In this document: in pieces, positions 16,451-25,999 of the stretch
Layout: each line of letters begins with the position of its first letter
How positions within the stretch are numbered: position 1 is the first letter of the stretch
Assembly: GCA_018268855.1 (NCBI GenBank)
Contig: JAFDVR010000006.1
Location: forward strand, 326,435-390,434
Length of the DNA stretch: 64,000 nt
Direction of reading: 5' to 3'
Source of the DNA: Acidobacteriota bacterium
Lineage (GTDB): Bacteria; Acidobacteriota; Terriglobia; Terriglobales; Acidobacteriaceae
Position numbers and translations under genes: made by a program
The notes under the pieces: generated by a model
The model's database searches: none
What the model was told of the DNA's origin: nothing
The model's input: the letters and a program-made list of their open reading frames with translations, nothing else

Positions 16451-16960
16451 ATGGCAGAGACGTACGCACGATTCAACACGAGCGAAGGCACCATTGTGTG
16501 CAAGCTTTTTGAGAAGGACGCGCCGGAGACGGTAGCGAATTTCATCGGTCTTGCGGAAGGCACGAAGCAGTGGAGCAGCCCGTCGAAAAAGGGCGACAAG
16601 CTGTATGACGGCAGCATCTTCCATCGCGTGATTCCCGACTTCATGATTCAGGGCGGCGATCCGGAAGGCAGCGGCATGGGTGGCCCAGGCTACCGCTTTG
16701 CCGATGAGACGAAGGGTTCACCGCACGGCTTCCAGCAAAAGGGCAAGCTGGCGATGGCAAATGCCGGACCGAACACGAACGGCTCGCAGTTCTTCATCAC
16801 GGTTGCTCCTACGGAGTGGCTCACCGGGCGTCACACCATCTTTGGTGAAGTGACCGAAGGTATGGATGTGGTGGAGAAGATTAGCAAGGTTTCCCGTGAT
16901 GGCATGGACCGTCCGAAGACGCCGGTGACAATTGAGTCTGTGACGATTGAACGTAAGTAG
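16451..16960 (+). CDS. ppiB: Cytoplasmic cyclophilin-type peptidyl-prolyl isomerase
   Basis: 169 residues without a signal peptide, preceded by AAGGAG 7 bases before the ATG. Contains IFHRVIPDFMIQGGDPEGSG, AMANAGPNTNGSQFFIT and LTGRHTIFGEVTEG with the catalytic Arg/Phe/Gln. It is clearly a close paralogue of the exported cyclophilin immediately upstream, so the pair serves two compartments. A terminator follows at 16979. Confidence 0.95.
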   Translation: MAETYARFNTSEGTIVCKLFEKDAPETVANFIGLAEGTKQWSSPSKKGDKLYDGSIFHRVIPDFMIQGGDPEGSGMGGPGYRFADETKGSPHGFQQKGKLAMANAGPNTNGSQFFITVAPTEWLTGRHTIFGEVTEGMDVVEKISKVSRDGMDRPKTPVTIESVTIERK

Positions 16961-16978
16961 TCGTGGTTTCGTGATGTG

Positions 16979-17013
16979 AAGAATGGCCCACTTTGTGGAC
17001 CATTCTTTTTTTA
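16979..17013 (+). terminator. Terminator after the cyclophilin pair
   Basis: AAGAATGG-c-CCAC-TTT-GTGG-a-CCATTCTT with one internal mismatch, followed by a T run. Confidence 0.85.
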
Positions 17014-17081
17014 ATCGCGCTTCGCGCGATGGCGATGCTGCGCATCGCTAAAAGCAGATTCCTCGCTTTGCTCGGAATGAC
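17014..17081 (-). repeat. Dispersed GTCATTCxGAGC element, copy A (extended form)
   Basis: Read on the minus strand it begins GTCATTCCGAGCAAAGCGAG, continues GAATCTGCTTTT, then a CGATG...CATCG hairpin and a GCGCGAAGCGCGA palindrome. Copy C at 36926-36998 has the same order of parts. Confidence 0.7.
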
Positions 17082-17127
17082 AAACTTTCTCTCCATGAAA
17101 CAGCCGAGTTAGCTCGAAGGAATACGG

Positions 17128-17153
17128 AGATTCTTCGCTGCGCTCAGAATGAC
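17128..17153 (-). repeat. Dispersed GTCATTCTGAGC element, copy B (short form)
   Basis: The minus strand reads GTCATTCTGAGCGCAGCGAA followed by GAATCT, the first 26 bases of the element only. It ends 3 bases before the stop of mqo. Confidence 0.7.
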
Positions 17154-17156
17154 GGT

Positions 17157-18653
17157 TCACGAAATAAGTTGCAGGGCTGCGCGCGTTCGTTCGGCGACGG
17201 TGCGGGCGAGTTCTGGCTCGTTGTGCAGTGAGTGGCCGTAGGAAGGAATGATTCCGGCGATTGCCGGGCGCGGATCGGTTTCGATGACGCTTACACCGTT
17301 CTCGATCAGGCCGAGCATGATGGAGAGGGCTGTGGATGCACCTGGCGATGCGCCCAGCAGTGCGGCGAGCGAGCCATCTCCCGAACGGATGACTTCTGTA
17401 CCGAATTGCAGGATGCCGCCCTTCCTCGCGTCGGGCTTGATGATCTGCACACGCTGGCCGGCGATCTCCAGTTTCCAATCGGCTCCGTTGGCGGTTGGTA
17501 CAAAATCGCGCAGGGCCGCAACGCGATCTCCCTGCGATTGCATGACCTGGCTGATGAGATATTTTGTGAGCGGAATATTCTGCGCGCCTACGGCCAGCAT
17601 GGAAACGAGATTGCCCGTGCCGATGGAGGCAGGCAAGTCGAGGAACGATCCGCGCTTGAGGAACTTGGTGCTGAATCCGGCGAAGGGCCCGAAGAGCAAT
17701 TCGCGCTGGCCGCCGATCACGCGCGTGTCGAGATGCGGAACGGACATGGGCGGAGCGCCGAGCGCAGGCTTTCCGTAGACCTTGGCGCGGTGCTGTTCAA
17801 TCACATTGCGATTGGTGCAGCGCAGCCATTGTCCGCTGACGGGAAAGCCGCCGTAGCCGCGGCCTTCAGGTATGCCGCTCTTTTGCAGCAGCGGCAGAGC
17901 GCCTCCACCTGCGCCGAGAAAGATGAAGCGCGTGGTGATGCGGCTCTTTTTGCCGCTGGCGAGGTCTTCGACTTCCACGTACCAGCGTCCATCAGGCAGA
18001 TGCGTGAGGTCAGTCACCTTATGCCGCAGCACGACGCTGCTTCCCTGCTGCTGGAGCAGCGCAACCAGATCGCGTGTGAGTGCGCCGAAGTCGAGATCTG
18101 TGCCATCTGCGAAGCGCGTCGCGGCGACAGGCTGCGAGGCATCGCGGCCTCCCATCATCAGAGGAATCCACTCCCGCAGCTTTGCGGGGTCGGTGGTGAA
18201 CTCCATCGCGGAGAAGAGCGGCGACTGCGACAGTGCAGCGTGACGGCGGCGGAGATAATCCACATCGTCTGCGCCGGAGACGAAGCTCATATGCGAGATG
18301 GGATTGATGAAGCGCTTGGGATCGTGCAGCAGGCCGCGCTCTACAAGCGACGACCAGAACTGGCGCGAGAGTTGAAACTGTTCGTTGATCTTGACTGCGC
18401 GCGCGATCTCAATGGTGCCGTCTTTTTTCTCGGGCGTGTAGTTCAATTCGCAGAGCGCGGCGTGGCCGGTGCCTGCGTTGTTCCATGCATCGCTGGACTC
18501 TTCCGCAACCTTGTCGAGCGATTCCACCAGCACGATGTCCAGCGATGGATCCACAAGCTTGAGCATGGTGCCGAGCGTGGCGGACATGATGCCCGCGCCG
18601 ACCAGAAGCACATCCGCTGTTTGCGGCATCGACATGGATTGCGTGTCAGTCAT
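17157..18653 (-). CDS. mqo: Malate:quinone oxidoreductase
   Basis: A 498-residue membrane-associated FAD enzyme oxidising malate to oxaloacetate with electrons passed to quinone (TCA cycle). The FAD-binding N-terminus is DVLLVGAGIMSATLGTMLK (about 14-32). Family blocks include WNNAGTGHAALCELNYTPE, the ARAVKINEQFQLSRQFW region and LFGPFAGFSTKFLKRGSFLD. It starts 3 bp after the icd stop, so the two TCA enzymes form one operon. Dispersed repeats follow its stop almost at once. Confidence 0.96.
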   Translation of the reverse strand: MTDTQSMSMPQTADVLLVGAGIMSATLGTMLKLVDPSLDIVLVESLDKVAEESSDAWNNAGTGHAALCELNYTPEKKDGTIEIARAVKINEQFQLSRQFWSSLVERGLLHDPKRFINPISHMSFVSGADDVDYLRRRHAALSQSPLFSAMEFTTDPAKLREWIPLMMGGRDASQPVAATRFADGTDLDFGALTRDLVALLQQQGSSVVLRHKVTDLTHLPDGRWYVEVEDLASGKKSRITTRFIFLGAGGGALPLLQKSGIPEGRGYGGFPVSGQWLRCTNRNVIEQHRAKVYGKPALGAPPMSVPHLDTRVIGGQRELLFGPFAGFSTKFLKRGSFLDLPASIGTGNLVSMLAVGAQNIPLTKYLISQVMQSQGDRVAALRDFVPTANGADWKLEIAGQRVQIIKPDARKGGILQFGTEVIRSGDGSLAALLGASPGASTALSIMLGLIENGVSVIETDPRPAIAGIIPSYGHSLHNEPELARTVAERTRAALQLIS

Positions 18654-18656
18654 TGG

Positions 18657-20069
18657 CTAAGCCGACTTCTTCATGTTTTCGATGATGCGTGCGGCGAACT
18701 GGCTGGTGCTTGCCAGCGTGGCGCCTTCCATCTCTTTCTGGAAGTCGATGGTGACAAATTTTTGCTTGATGGTTTCTTCCATCGCGGATTCGATGAGCTT
18801 GGCCGCTTCTTTCCAACCGATGAAGTCGAGCAGCATACAGCCGGAGAGAATGACGGAGCCGGGGTTCACAACATCCTGATCGGCGAGACGCGGCGCGGTG
18901 CCGTGCGTTGCTTCAAAGACTGCATAGCCGTCACCGATGTTCGAACCGGGCGCGATGCCGAGGCCGCCGACCTGCGCTGCAGCTGCGTCGGAGATGTAGT
19001 CGCCGTTGAGGTTTGTCGTCGCGAGTACGCTGAACTTCGATGGATTGAGCAGCAGTTCCTGGAACGTCGCGTCGGCGATGCGGTCGTTCACGAGCACCAT
19101 GTTCTTCCACTTGCCGTTGCCGTGCGACTGGCCGATGCTGGCGATGACGCCCTTCACTTCGGCGATGATCTTGTCTGCGAACTCCTTCGGCGCAAAGTCG
19201 ATGCCCGGTTCGACGGCAAGCGCGATCTTTTCGACGGGTGTGTGGGGGTCTTTATCGAGTGCGCCGAGAATCCAGCTTTCGCGCTCGGTCACGATCTTGT
19301 CGCGGAACTCCTGCGTGGCGACTTCGTAGCCCCACTCGCGGAAGGCGCCTTCCGTGAACTTCTGAATGTTGCCCTTGTGGACGATGGTCATCACCTTGCG
19401 TCCGCTGTCGATGGCGAATTGGATGGCCGCACGCACGAGACGCTTGGAGCCATGGATAGAAATTGGCTTGAGGCCGATGCCTGCGTCGGTGCGCAACTGC
19501 TTCTTGCCACCGGCGAGCATTTCTTTATTCACAAAGTCGACCAACTTCTTCACTTCGGCTGAGCCTTCTTTGAACTCGATGCCGGCGTAGATGTCTTCGG
19601 TGTTCTCGCGGAAGAGAACGATGTCCACTTCATCGGGCTTACGCATGGGGCTGGGCACGCCGGGGTAGTGGCGCACGGGGCGCACGCATTGGTAGAGATC
19701 CATCAACTGACGTAGCGCAACATTGAGCGAACGGATGCCGCCGCCGACAGGCGTAGTGAGCGGCCCTTTGATGGAGACGCGAAAATCCATCGTCGCTTTT
19801 ACGGTGTCGTCAGGAAGCCAGTTGCCGTTGAGGCGGAACGACTTTTCGCCTGCGAGCACTTCGAACCACTCCACCTTGCGCTTGCCGTAGTAGGCGAGTT
19901 CCACGCCTGCATCCATTACAGCGCGCGCATTCTTCCAGATGTCGCGGCCGGAGCCGTCGCCTTCGATGAAGGGGATGATGGGATGATCGGGAACGGTGTA
20001 GACGCCGTCTTTGTACTCGATGGGCTTGCCGTTTGCCGGCACTTCAATACCGTTGTAGCTCGTCTGCAT
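18657..20069 (-). CDS. icd: NADP-dependent isocitrate dehydrogenase
   Basis: 470 residues; oxidative decarboxylation of isocitrate to 2-oxoglutarate. Signatures are [13 protein letters not shown], the substrate and phosphorylation loop [79 protein letters not shown] and the nucleotide site FEATHGTAP. It is longer than the E. coli enzyme (416). The extra residues lie between the FREWGYE block and the [15 protein letters not shown] block, as in cyanobacterial-type Icd. An AAGGACG site precedes the ATG. First gene of the icd-mqo operon. Confidence 0.96.
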   Translation of the reverse strand: MQTSYNGIEVPANGKPIEYKDGVYTVPDHPIIPFIEGDGSGRDIWKNARAVMDAGVELAYYGKRKVEWFEVLAGEKSFRLNGNWLPDDTVKATMDFRVSIKGPLTTPVGGGIRSLNVALRQLMDLYQCVRPVRHYPGVPSPMRKPDEVDIVLFRENTEDIYAGIEFKEGSAEVKKLVDFVNKEMLAGGKKQLRTDAGIGLKPISIHGSKRLVRAAIQFAIDSGRKVMTIVHKGNIQKFTEGAFREWGYEVATQEFRDKIVTERESWILGALDKDPHTPVEKIALAVEPGIDFAPKEFADKIIAEVKGVIASIGQSHGNGKWKNMVLVNDRIADATFQELLLNPSKFSVLATTNLNGDYISDAAAAQVGGLGIAPGSNIGDGYAVFEATHGTAPRLADQDVVNPGSVILSGCMLLDFIGWKEAAKLIESAMEETIKQKFVTIDFQKEMEGATLASTSQFAARIIENMKKSA

Positions 20070-20209
20070 GCGCGTCCTTGCGTGCGATTAATTCGCTTCT
20101 CGGGTTAAGGCTATCAAAGCGGACTCACAGGTCACAATGCGGTGAGCGCACAACTGTTCGGTTTTCGCACTGTAGCCATTGCGCATAAGATTGCCTCGAA
20201 GGAGAACGT

Positions 20210-20602
20210 ATGCGCGCCACACCATTTCTAATGTTTCAGGGCAATGCCGAAGAGGCTGTCAACTTCTATATCGCCACCGTTCCTGATACAGAATGGATCG
20301 ACATCGAACGCTATGGCGACGATATGCCGCATGCGAAAGGCACCATCAAGCTAGCCAGCTTTAGCATCGCGGGACAAAGGTTTCTTTGCATTGATAGCCC
20401 TGTGAAGCATGCGTTCACCTTCACGCCCGCTACTTCCATCTTCCTCGACTGCGATTCCGAAGAAGAAATTGGGCGGCTCTCCACTGCGCTGGTTGCAGAA
20501 GGAGGAGCCGCCCTGATGCCGCTTAACAATTATGGTTTTAGCCGGAAATTTGCCTGGATAAACGATCACTTTGGCGTTTCCTGGCAACTCAATCTGGCGT
20601 AA
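20210..20602 (+). CDS. PhnB-like VOC-fold protein
   Basis: A 130-residue protein of the glyoxalase/VOC superfamily, in the PhnB-like group often annotated as 3-demethylubiquinone methyltransferase-like. Key segments are TPFLMFQGNAEEAVNFYIA at the start, KLASFSIAGQRFLCIDSP in the middle and NNYGFSRKFAWINDHFGVSW at the end. AAGGAG lies 6 bases before the ATG. Reaction unknown; this group is not well characterised. It is convergent with the GH78 gene, 2 bp apart. Confidence 0.85.
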   Translation: MRATPFLMFQGNAEEAVNFYIATVPDTEWIDIERYGDDMPHAKGTIKLASFSIAGQRFLCIDSPVKHAFTFTPATSIFLDCDSEEEIGRLSTALVAEGGAALMPLNNYGFSRKFAWINDHFGVSWQLNLA

Positions 20603-20604
20603 GG

Positions 20605-23600
20605 CTATTTCACCTCATAGATATGCGTGCCGCTTGTCACGTTGTCCGTTTTGCCGTCGGGAAGCGTGACGGTTGCGGTGGTGTTGGGCGGTGTGATGAC
20701 GGTGAACTTGCCTGTTGCCTTGTTCCAGTCCGTCGTGACGGTGCCGTACATCGAATCGTACTCGGTGTGCATGGTGGGCAGTGCATCGGTGAAGTGCGGC
20801 TTGATGACGAGGTGATGATAGCCTGCGCCGGTGTGGTCGGTGTCGATGCCGGCTACGCGCTCGAAGACCCACGCCATCACCGACCCGAAGGCGTAGTGGT
20901 TGTAGCTGTTCATCGACGGATCGCCGGTGTCGCCGTTCCAGCGTTCCCACCAGGTGGTGGCGCCTTTGCGGACCATGTATCCCCATGAAGGATAGGTGTC
21001 TTGCATGAGCAGTTTGAAGGCGATGTCGGCGCGGTGATTGTCGTCGAGCACGGTCATGAGGAACGGCGTGCCGAGGAAGCCCGTCGTCAGATGATTGTTA
21101 TGCGCTTCGATGTCCTTCACCAGGCGGTTTGTCATGTTGGCACGCAGGTTTTCGGGAGCGATGTTGGAGTAAAGCGACACTACGTATGCCGTCTGTGTGT
21201 TGCCTTTCACGGAGCCGTCCGCGTTGACGTACTCCTTGCGATAGGCGTCGGCGATCTTGTTGTAGAGGGCGTCGTACTTCTGCGCGTCTGCGGTTTTGCC
21301 GAGTGCGGTTGCCATCTCCTTCATGTCGCGCGCGACGATGGCCCAGTACGCGGTGGCGATGAGGTCCTTCGGCGTGTGCGGATCGGGCGCGAGCCAGTCA
21401 GCGTAGTTGTTGCCGAGCTTGCGCTTGCGGAGATGGTTGGGGTTCGCCGTCTCGATGAACGCCATGTACTTTTCCATCTGCGGCCATGCACGCTCAAGCA
21501 GAGCGGTGTCGCCGTATTGCAGCCATGCGGCATAGGGCACAAGCACGCCGGCATCGGCCCATCCAGGCGCGCCTACTTCGCGGCCTAGCAGGTTGGGTGA
21601 GATATCGGTGAACGAACCGTTCGCGTACTGCGCGTCGGTAATGTCGTTCATAAATTTGTGCGTGAAGCTAGCGATGTCGAAGTTGTAGGTGCCCGTACGC
21701 CAGAAGACTCCGGCGTCGCCCATCCAGCCCATGCGTTCGTCGCGCTGCGGGCAGTCCGTTGGGATAGAGACGAAGTTGCCGCGCTGGCCCCAAAAGCCGA
21801 GCTTGCCCATGCTGTTCAGCAAATCGCTCGAACTCTTAAAACGGATGGTAGGTGGCTCGGAGAGGCTGTCGTAAACCAGACCCTCGATGCTGGCCTTCGT
21901 CGGCGTGCCGGGGTATCCCTCGAGTTCCACATAGCGGAATCCATGGAAGGTGAATGCCGGTGTATAGGTTTCGTCGCCATCGCCGCTGAGTGTGTAGAAG
22001 TCGGTTGCGGCGGCGCTGCGCAGATTGTCGGTGTAGATGGCGCCGGAACCGTCATCTTGCAGCCGTTCTGCGAAGCGCATGCGCACGACTGTGCCCTTGG
22101 GACCACGCACGTGCAGGCGGATATTGCCAACCATGTTCTGGCCCATGTCGAAGACGACCGGATGCGCTGCGTTGGCGGCTTCCATCGAGATGGGGTGCAG
22201 TGTGATGTCAGTTGCGATGGGCAGGTCGGGTTGCGCGGTCACCTTCACGCCAACGGTTGCGGTGCCGATGGAAGCTGCTGTCCAGTTTGCGGCTTTGAAT
22301 CCGGGTGCGTTCCAGCCTCTCTTCTCCATGCGCGCGTCGTAGTCTTCGCCGCCGTAGATTTCGGAAAACAGGATGGGTGATTGCGCTGTCTGCCAGGTAT
22401 TGTCGGTGCCGATGATGCGGTGCGTTCCGTCGGCGAATGTCAATTCGAGTTGTGCCATCAGCATGTCGGGGCCGGGGTAGTAGCGCTCGCCAATCCACAG
22501 CAGAGGTGAGCCGTGCCAACCTCCGCCGACCATCGCAGCGATAGTGTTTGTTCCCTTCTGCAGCATGGAGGTGACGTCATAGGTCTGGTAAAGCACGCGC
22601 TTACTGAAATCTGTGAATCCAGGGCTGAGCAGTGTGTCTGGCGCAACTGGTTTGCCGTTGAGATAGGCACGGTACGCGCCGAGCGCAGTGATGCGCAAGC
22701 GTGCGGATTGGACAGTGCTCTTGAGTTGGAAGTCTTTGCGCAGCAGAGAAGCATCGGTGCTGACGCGCAGCGTTCCCTTGGTGGAGTTCCGGGGCGGCTC
22801 GCTGTGTTCAAACACGGAAAGGCCACCGAGAACCTGCACTGCTTGCCACTTGCCGTTCTCAGAACGGGCCTGCCACTTGCCATCCGTGCCGATACGCTGC
22901 TCTGTTCCGTCTGCGTACCCAATGCGGATGGAAGCAGCCATTGCCGGATATGCGGGCGCCTTGGGCTTGGAGTTGATGGAGCTGCTTTCGATGAGGATTT
23001 CGTTGTCTCCCGCAGCGCCTGCCCCGTAATGCAGATACGGCAGGATCTGTTCGCGATCGAAGGCCGCCCACCAGGTGTTGCAGACAGCTTTCTCACCGAT
23101 CACGCAGGAAGAATGTTTGCCAGCTTCGTGACCATTTACTTTTGTGAGATAACCGCCGCGCGCAATTACATGCAGCGTGGCGCGCTCAGGGGCTTTGTCG
23201 AGATGAAGAACATAGCGGAACTCAACTGAGGTGCCAGGCTTCACCGTCTTCGTGTCCACACCAGCGGCCCACAGTGCATGCACAGCGTTCGCTTCGCGTT
23301 GTGCTGCCGTATCGTTGCGGTAAATCCACTTGCCTGACCAGTCGCTGGGCGAGAGCGCGCCCATCTCAAACCATGCCGGTTCAGAGACACTGCTTTTTCC
23401 TTTGTTGTCCCAGACTTTTACGGCCCAGTAGTAGCGCGTGCGCGACTTGAGTGCCGGACCACCATAGGCAATGTTGATGGAGTCACTCGAAGCCACCCGT
23501 CCGGAGTTCCAGACATCGCCTTTGCCGGCCTTGAGCTGCTTCTCGCTGCTGGCTACCAGCAGTTCATAGGCTGACTGCATCCATCCATCAGACTTCGCAT

Positions 23601-23757
23601 CGCTTTGCCACGCGAAACGCGGCTTGGTGACATCAATGCCCAGCGGGTTCGTCCTCTGCTCCGTGCGCAGGCGGACAGGCGTGGCATACGCCAGCGTGGA
23701 GCAGAGAGCGGTGGCAACTACAGCACAGGAAAGACGGCGAAGGACCGCGAGAGACAT
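20605..23757 (-). CDS. Secreted alpha-L-rhamnosidase, glycoside hydrolase family 78
   Basis: 1050 residues with a Sec signal peptide (LSCAVVATALCSTLAYA). The domain order is Bac_rhamnosidase N-terminal (Ig-like, TNPLGIDVTKPRFAWQ), central beta-sandwich (ALGAYRAYLNGKPVAPDTL), (alpha/alpha)6 catalytic barrel and C-terminal domain. The catalytic acidic cluster is in SIPTDCPQRDERMGWMGDAG, and the barrel has GATTWWERWNGDTGDPSMNS and SYNHYAFGSVMAWVFE. It releases terminal L-rhamnose from plant glycosides and pectin side chains. GGAG precedes the ATG. Monocistronic by layout. Confidence 0.95.
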   Translation of the reverse strand: MSLAVLRRLSCAVVATALCSTLAYATPVRLRTEQRTNPLGIDVTKPRFAWQSDAKSDGWMQSAYELLVASSEKQLKAGKGDVWNSGRVASSDSINIAYGGPALKSRTRYYWAVKVWDNKGKSSVSEPAWFEMGALSPSDWSGKWIYRNDTAAQREANAVHALWAAGVDTKTVKPGTSVEFRYVLHLDKAPERATLHVIARGGYLTKVNGHEAGKHSSCVIGEKAVCNTWWAAFDREQILPYLHYGAGAAGDNEILIESSSINSKPKAPAYPAMAASIRIGYADGTEQRIGTDGKWQARSENGKWQAVQVLGGLSVFEHSEPPRNSTKGTLRVSTDASLLRKDFQLKSTVQSARLRITALGAYRAYLNGKPVAPDTLLSPGFTDFSKRVLYQTYDVTSMLQKGTNTIAAMVGGGWHGSPLLWIGERYYPGPDMLMAQLELTFADGTHRIIGTDNTWQTAQSPILFSEIYGGEDYDARMEKRGWNAPGFKAANWTAASIGTATVGVKVTAQPDLPIATDITLHPISMEAANAAHPVVFDMGQNMVGNIRLHVRGPKGTVVRMRFAERLQDDGSGAIYTDNLRSAAATDFYTLSGDGDETYTPAFTFHGFRYVELEGYPGTPTKASIEGLVYDSLSEPPTIRFKSSSDLLNSMGKLGFWGQRGNFVSIPTDCPQRDERMGWMGDAGVFWRTGTYNFDIASFTHKFMNDITDAQYANGSFTDISPNLLGREVGAPGWADAGVLVPYAAWLQYGDTALLERAWPQMEKYMAFIETANPNHLRKRKLGNNYADWLAPDPHTPKDLIATAYWAIVARDMKEMATALGKTADAQKYDALYNKIADAYRKEYVNADGSVKGNTQTAYVVSLYSNIAPENLRANMTNRLVKDIEAHNNHLTTGFLGTPFLMTVLDDNHRADIAFKLLMQDTYPSWGYMVRKGATTWWERWNGDTGDPSMNSYNHYAFGSVMAWVFERVAGIDTDHTGAGYHHLVIKPHFTDALPTMHTEYDSMYGTVTTDWNKATGKFTVITPPNTTATVTLPDGKTDNVTSGTHIYEVK

Positions 23758-23872
23758 GCAGCGAACTCCAAAAGTTTAGGGTGGAAACATAGTACCCATT
23801 GAAACAGGAGATCGGCTACCCTAACGCACACAAAATCATTCGCGCACTTACAGAAGAATGTAGGAACAGCTT

Positions 23873-25864
23873 TTATTCTGCTGCTTTATATGTGTTGGAT
23901 ATCTCCGATGCAGTCATCTGCGGTTGCAGCACCACACCGTCGTACAGCGTTGCGCCAAGCAGATAGTCTCCCACGGGTCGCAGAAACCGCAGGTTCCATC
24001 CTGTTTCCATGTACGTGACTTTATGGTCAGGAAGCGCAATGGCATACGCCAACGTAGGCCGGCTTACCGTCACCAGCATCCGATGTTTAGCGCGATCCAA
24101 ATGGATGCTGTTCACGGCGGAGATAAAAAGATTCGGTATCTTTTGCCACGATGCTCCATCATCCGTCGAGTAGACGAGGCCTTCTCGTCCGCCTGCCCAG
24201 AGATTGCCGTTGTCGTCCATACTTAAAGCGGAAAGTAATGTAAGTTCCGATGGAAGCACAACCTCCTTCCACGTCTTGCCTGCATCCTTTGACAGAGAGA
24301 TAGACCGAAGGCCACCTACGAGGACACGCCGACCTTCCACAGCAGCAAAGCGGAGATCTTTACCATGCATTGGAGGGATCGTCTGCCAGCTTTGGCCTGA
24401 CGTGAGTGACAGGATGAGATCGTCTCCGGCAGCGGCATATATCGTGCCTCCGTCGGAAGCCAGCGCATACACACTATTATCAAACTGCCCGGATGTGCGC
24501 GTTGAAGACCGTGGTGCAACGTGTTTCCGTCCCTTTGTTCCACGATGAGAAGACGGCGCAGCTGCCGAAAGTAATGATCCTGATTGCACCCAGCGCTCAC
24601 CCGAAAATTTAAAAACACCGCGGTTTGTGCCGGCCAGCAAAGTGTCGTCGCCGGTACGCAACAGGCTGAAGACATCCCGGCCATCCAGGCCGTCGCTCCG
24701 CTGCGTCCAGGTAAGGCCACCATCATTGCTCATAAAAACGCCACCGTAGGCTTTATCGTTCACCACACCTACAGCAATGTGCGCAGGAACAATATGGCTC
24801 TGCGCAAAAGAAGAGATCTGACGCGCCGAAAAACCCTTGTTTGAAGACCGGAAGGTAAACCCGCCGTCCTCTGACATCAAAACGCCGCCACGATCCGTGG
24901 CCAGTAATACATGTTCAGGCTTCTCTGGATCGACATAGACGTCATTGATGATCGTGTCAGGTGGTGTGTTACGTATCCATGTTTTGCCCGCATCCGAGGT
25001 CCGGAAGAGACCTTCCGTCGTTCCGGCAAAGACGATTTGCGCGCGGGCTGGATCTTGCATCAGCACACGTGTACGCCGCGCAGACATGGGAATGCCTTGT
25101 ACCTTGCTGAACTGCTTGCCAGCGTTTTCACTCTTATAGATACCGGAACATGCGCTGGCATACACGGTATTTGGGCTCTTCGGATCGACGATGATGGAAA
25201 AGACATCAGAATCTTCTAGAATGCCCTGTTTGATGCTGGTCCAGTTTGCGCCACCATCCGTGGTCTTCCATGGCAAATGCCAGGTACCGGCATAGATGAT
25301 CTGCGGATCTTTCGGATCGATCGCGAGAGACTCAATCTCGTGAATTTCCTTACTGCCAGCAGGACTGATTAAAGACCAATGCTCGCCGCCGTCTGTGGAA
25401 CGATAAACACCATCCAGAGCACCCGCTACAAGAATAGAGTGGTTCGATGGCGCGCTGGTCAGGGCTCTGATGGAATGTCCACGCATCTCGGGAGATTCTG
25501 TCCAGGTGGTTCCGCCATCCTTGCTTATGAAGATGCCACCGTCAGCATGATTGATGACCCATACGCCTACGATCAAATGTTTGGGGTCGTTGTGGTCAAC
25601 CTCAATATTGTCAATCACGAGATCGTCCCGCTGGCCCAGACGCGCCAGGCGCTTCCACTGCCGGCCACCATCGTGCGAGTCGTAGATCGAACCGTTCGCC
25701 GTCCCTAAATAAACATGGAGATGATCATGCGGATCGGCCGCAAACGAACGCGCATCACCACCGTCAGGCCCAAACGGAAACCAGGGCACGGCAAATGAAA
25801 CCCGAGGCATCACACATGCCAATATGGCGAAGAGACAAGGCAGCAGAGCTTTATGAAACTTCAT
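23873..25864 (-). CDS. Secreted BNR-repeat beta-propeller (sialidase/VPS10-like)
   Basis: 663 residues from the ATG at 25864 (GGGAG five bases upstream), with signal peptide at about 1-26. I count eleven Asp-box/BNR motifs of the S-x-D-x-G-x-x-W type, for example SHDGGRQWKR, SKDGGTTWTE, STDGGEHWSL, TTDGGANWTS, TSDAGKTWIR, SNDGGLTWTQ, SKDAGKTWKE and STDDGASWQK. That suggests two tandem propellers. This is the Ycf48/VPS10-like class, which includes assembly factors and glycosidases; none of the sialidase catalytic context is seen, so no activity is assigned. It stands alone between two terminators or gaps. Confidence 0.82.
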   Translation of the reverse strand: MKFHKALLPCLFAILACVMPRVSFAVPWFPFGPDGGDARSFAADPHDHLHVYLGTANGSIYDSHDGGRQWKRLARLGQRDDLVIDNIEVDHNDPKHLIVGVWVINHADGGIFISKDGGTTWTESPEMRGHSIRALTSAPSNHSILVAGALDGVYRSTDGGEHWSLISPAGSKEIHEIESLAIDPKDPQIIYAGTWHLPWKTTDGGANWTSIKQGILEDSDVFSIIVDPKSPNTVYASACSGIYKSENAGKQFSKVQGIPMSARRTRVLMQDPARAQIVFAGTTEGLFRTSDAGKTWIRNTPPDTIINDVYVDPEKPEHVLLATDRGGVLMSEDGGFTFRSSNKGFSARQISSFAQSHIVPAHIAVGVVNDKAYGGVFMSNDGGLTWTQRSDGLDGRDVFSLLRTGDDTLLAGTNRGVFKFSGERWVQSGSLLSAAAPSSHRGTKGRKHVAPRSSTRTSGQFDNSVYALASDGGTIYAAAGDDLILSLTSGQSWQTIPPMHGKDLRFAAVEGRRVLVGGLRSISLSKDAGKTWKEVVLPSELTLLSALSMDDNGNLWAGGREGLVYSTDDGASWQKIPNLFISAVNSIHLDRAKHRMLVTVSRPTLAYAIALPDHKVTYMETGWNLRFLRPVGDYLLGATLYDGVVLQPQMTASEISNTYKAAE

Positions 25865-25938
25865 GATCTCCCAGGACAACGGTTTCTCTATATAGGACGC
25901 ACATAGTCAGCGTATCGTGAACCGGCATGAGCTGTACA

Positions 25939-25984
25939 AAACCAAAGGGCTGACTGGGTAGATACCCAGCCAGCCCTTTGGTTT
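25939..25984 (-). terminator. Terminator of the OmpA-like gene
   Basis: AAACCAAAGGGCTG pairs with CAGCCCTTTGGTTT (14 bp) and encloses a second stem CTGGGT/ACCCAG. It lies 15 bp beyond the stop of the OmpA-like gene on the minus strand. Confidence 0.88.
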
Positions 25985-25999
25985 GGATCGCTTGCGCGA

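Noticed and set aside
17232..19562. A very long plus-strand open frame (about 776 codons)
   Set aside because: It runs antisense to mqo and icd, both of which have complete family motifs; the antisense product has no recognisable motif and an unnatural composition. It is a by-product of G/C-rich codons.
24316..25864. Sialidase function for the BNR protein
   Set aside because: Asp-boxes alone do not make a sialidase; I could not find the arginine triad and tyrosine/glutamate pair, so only the fold is called.
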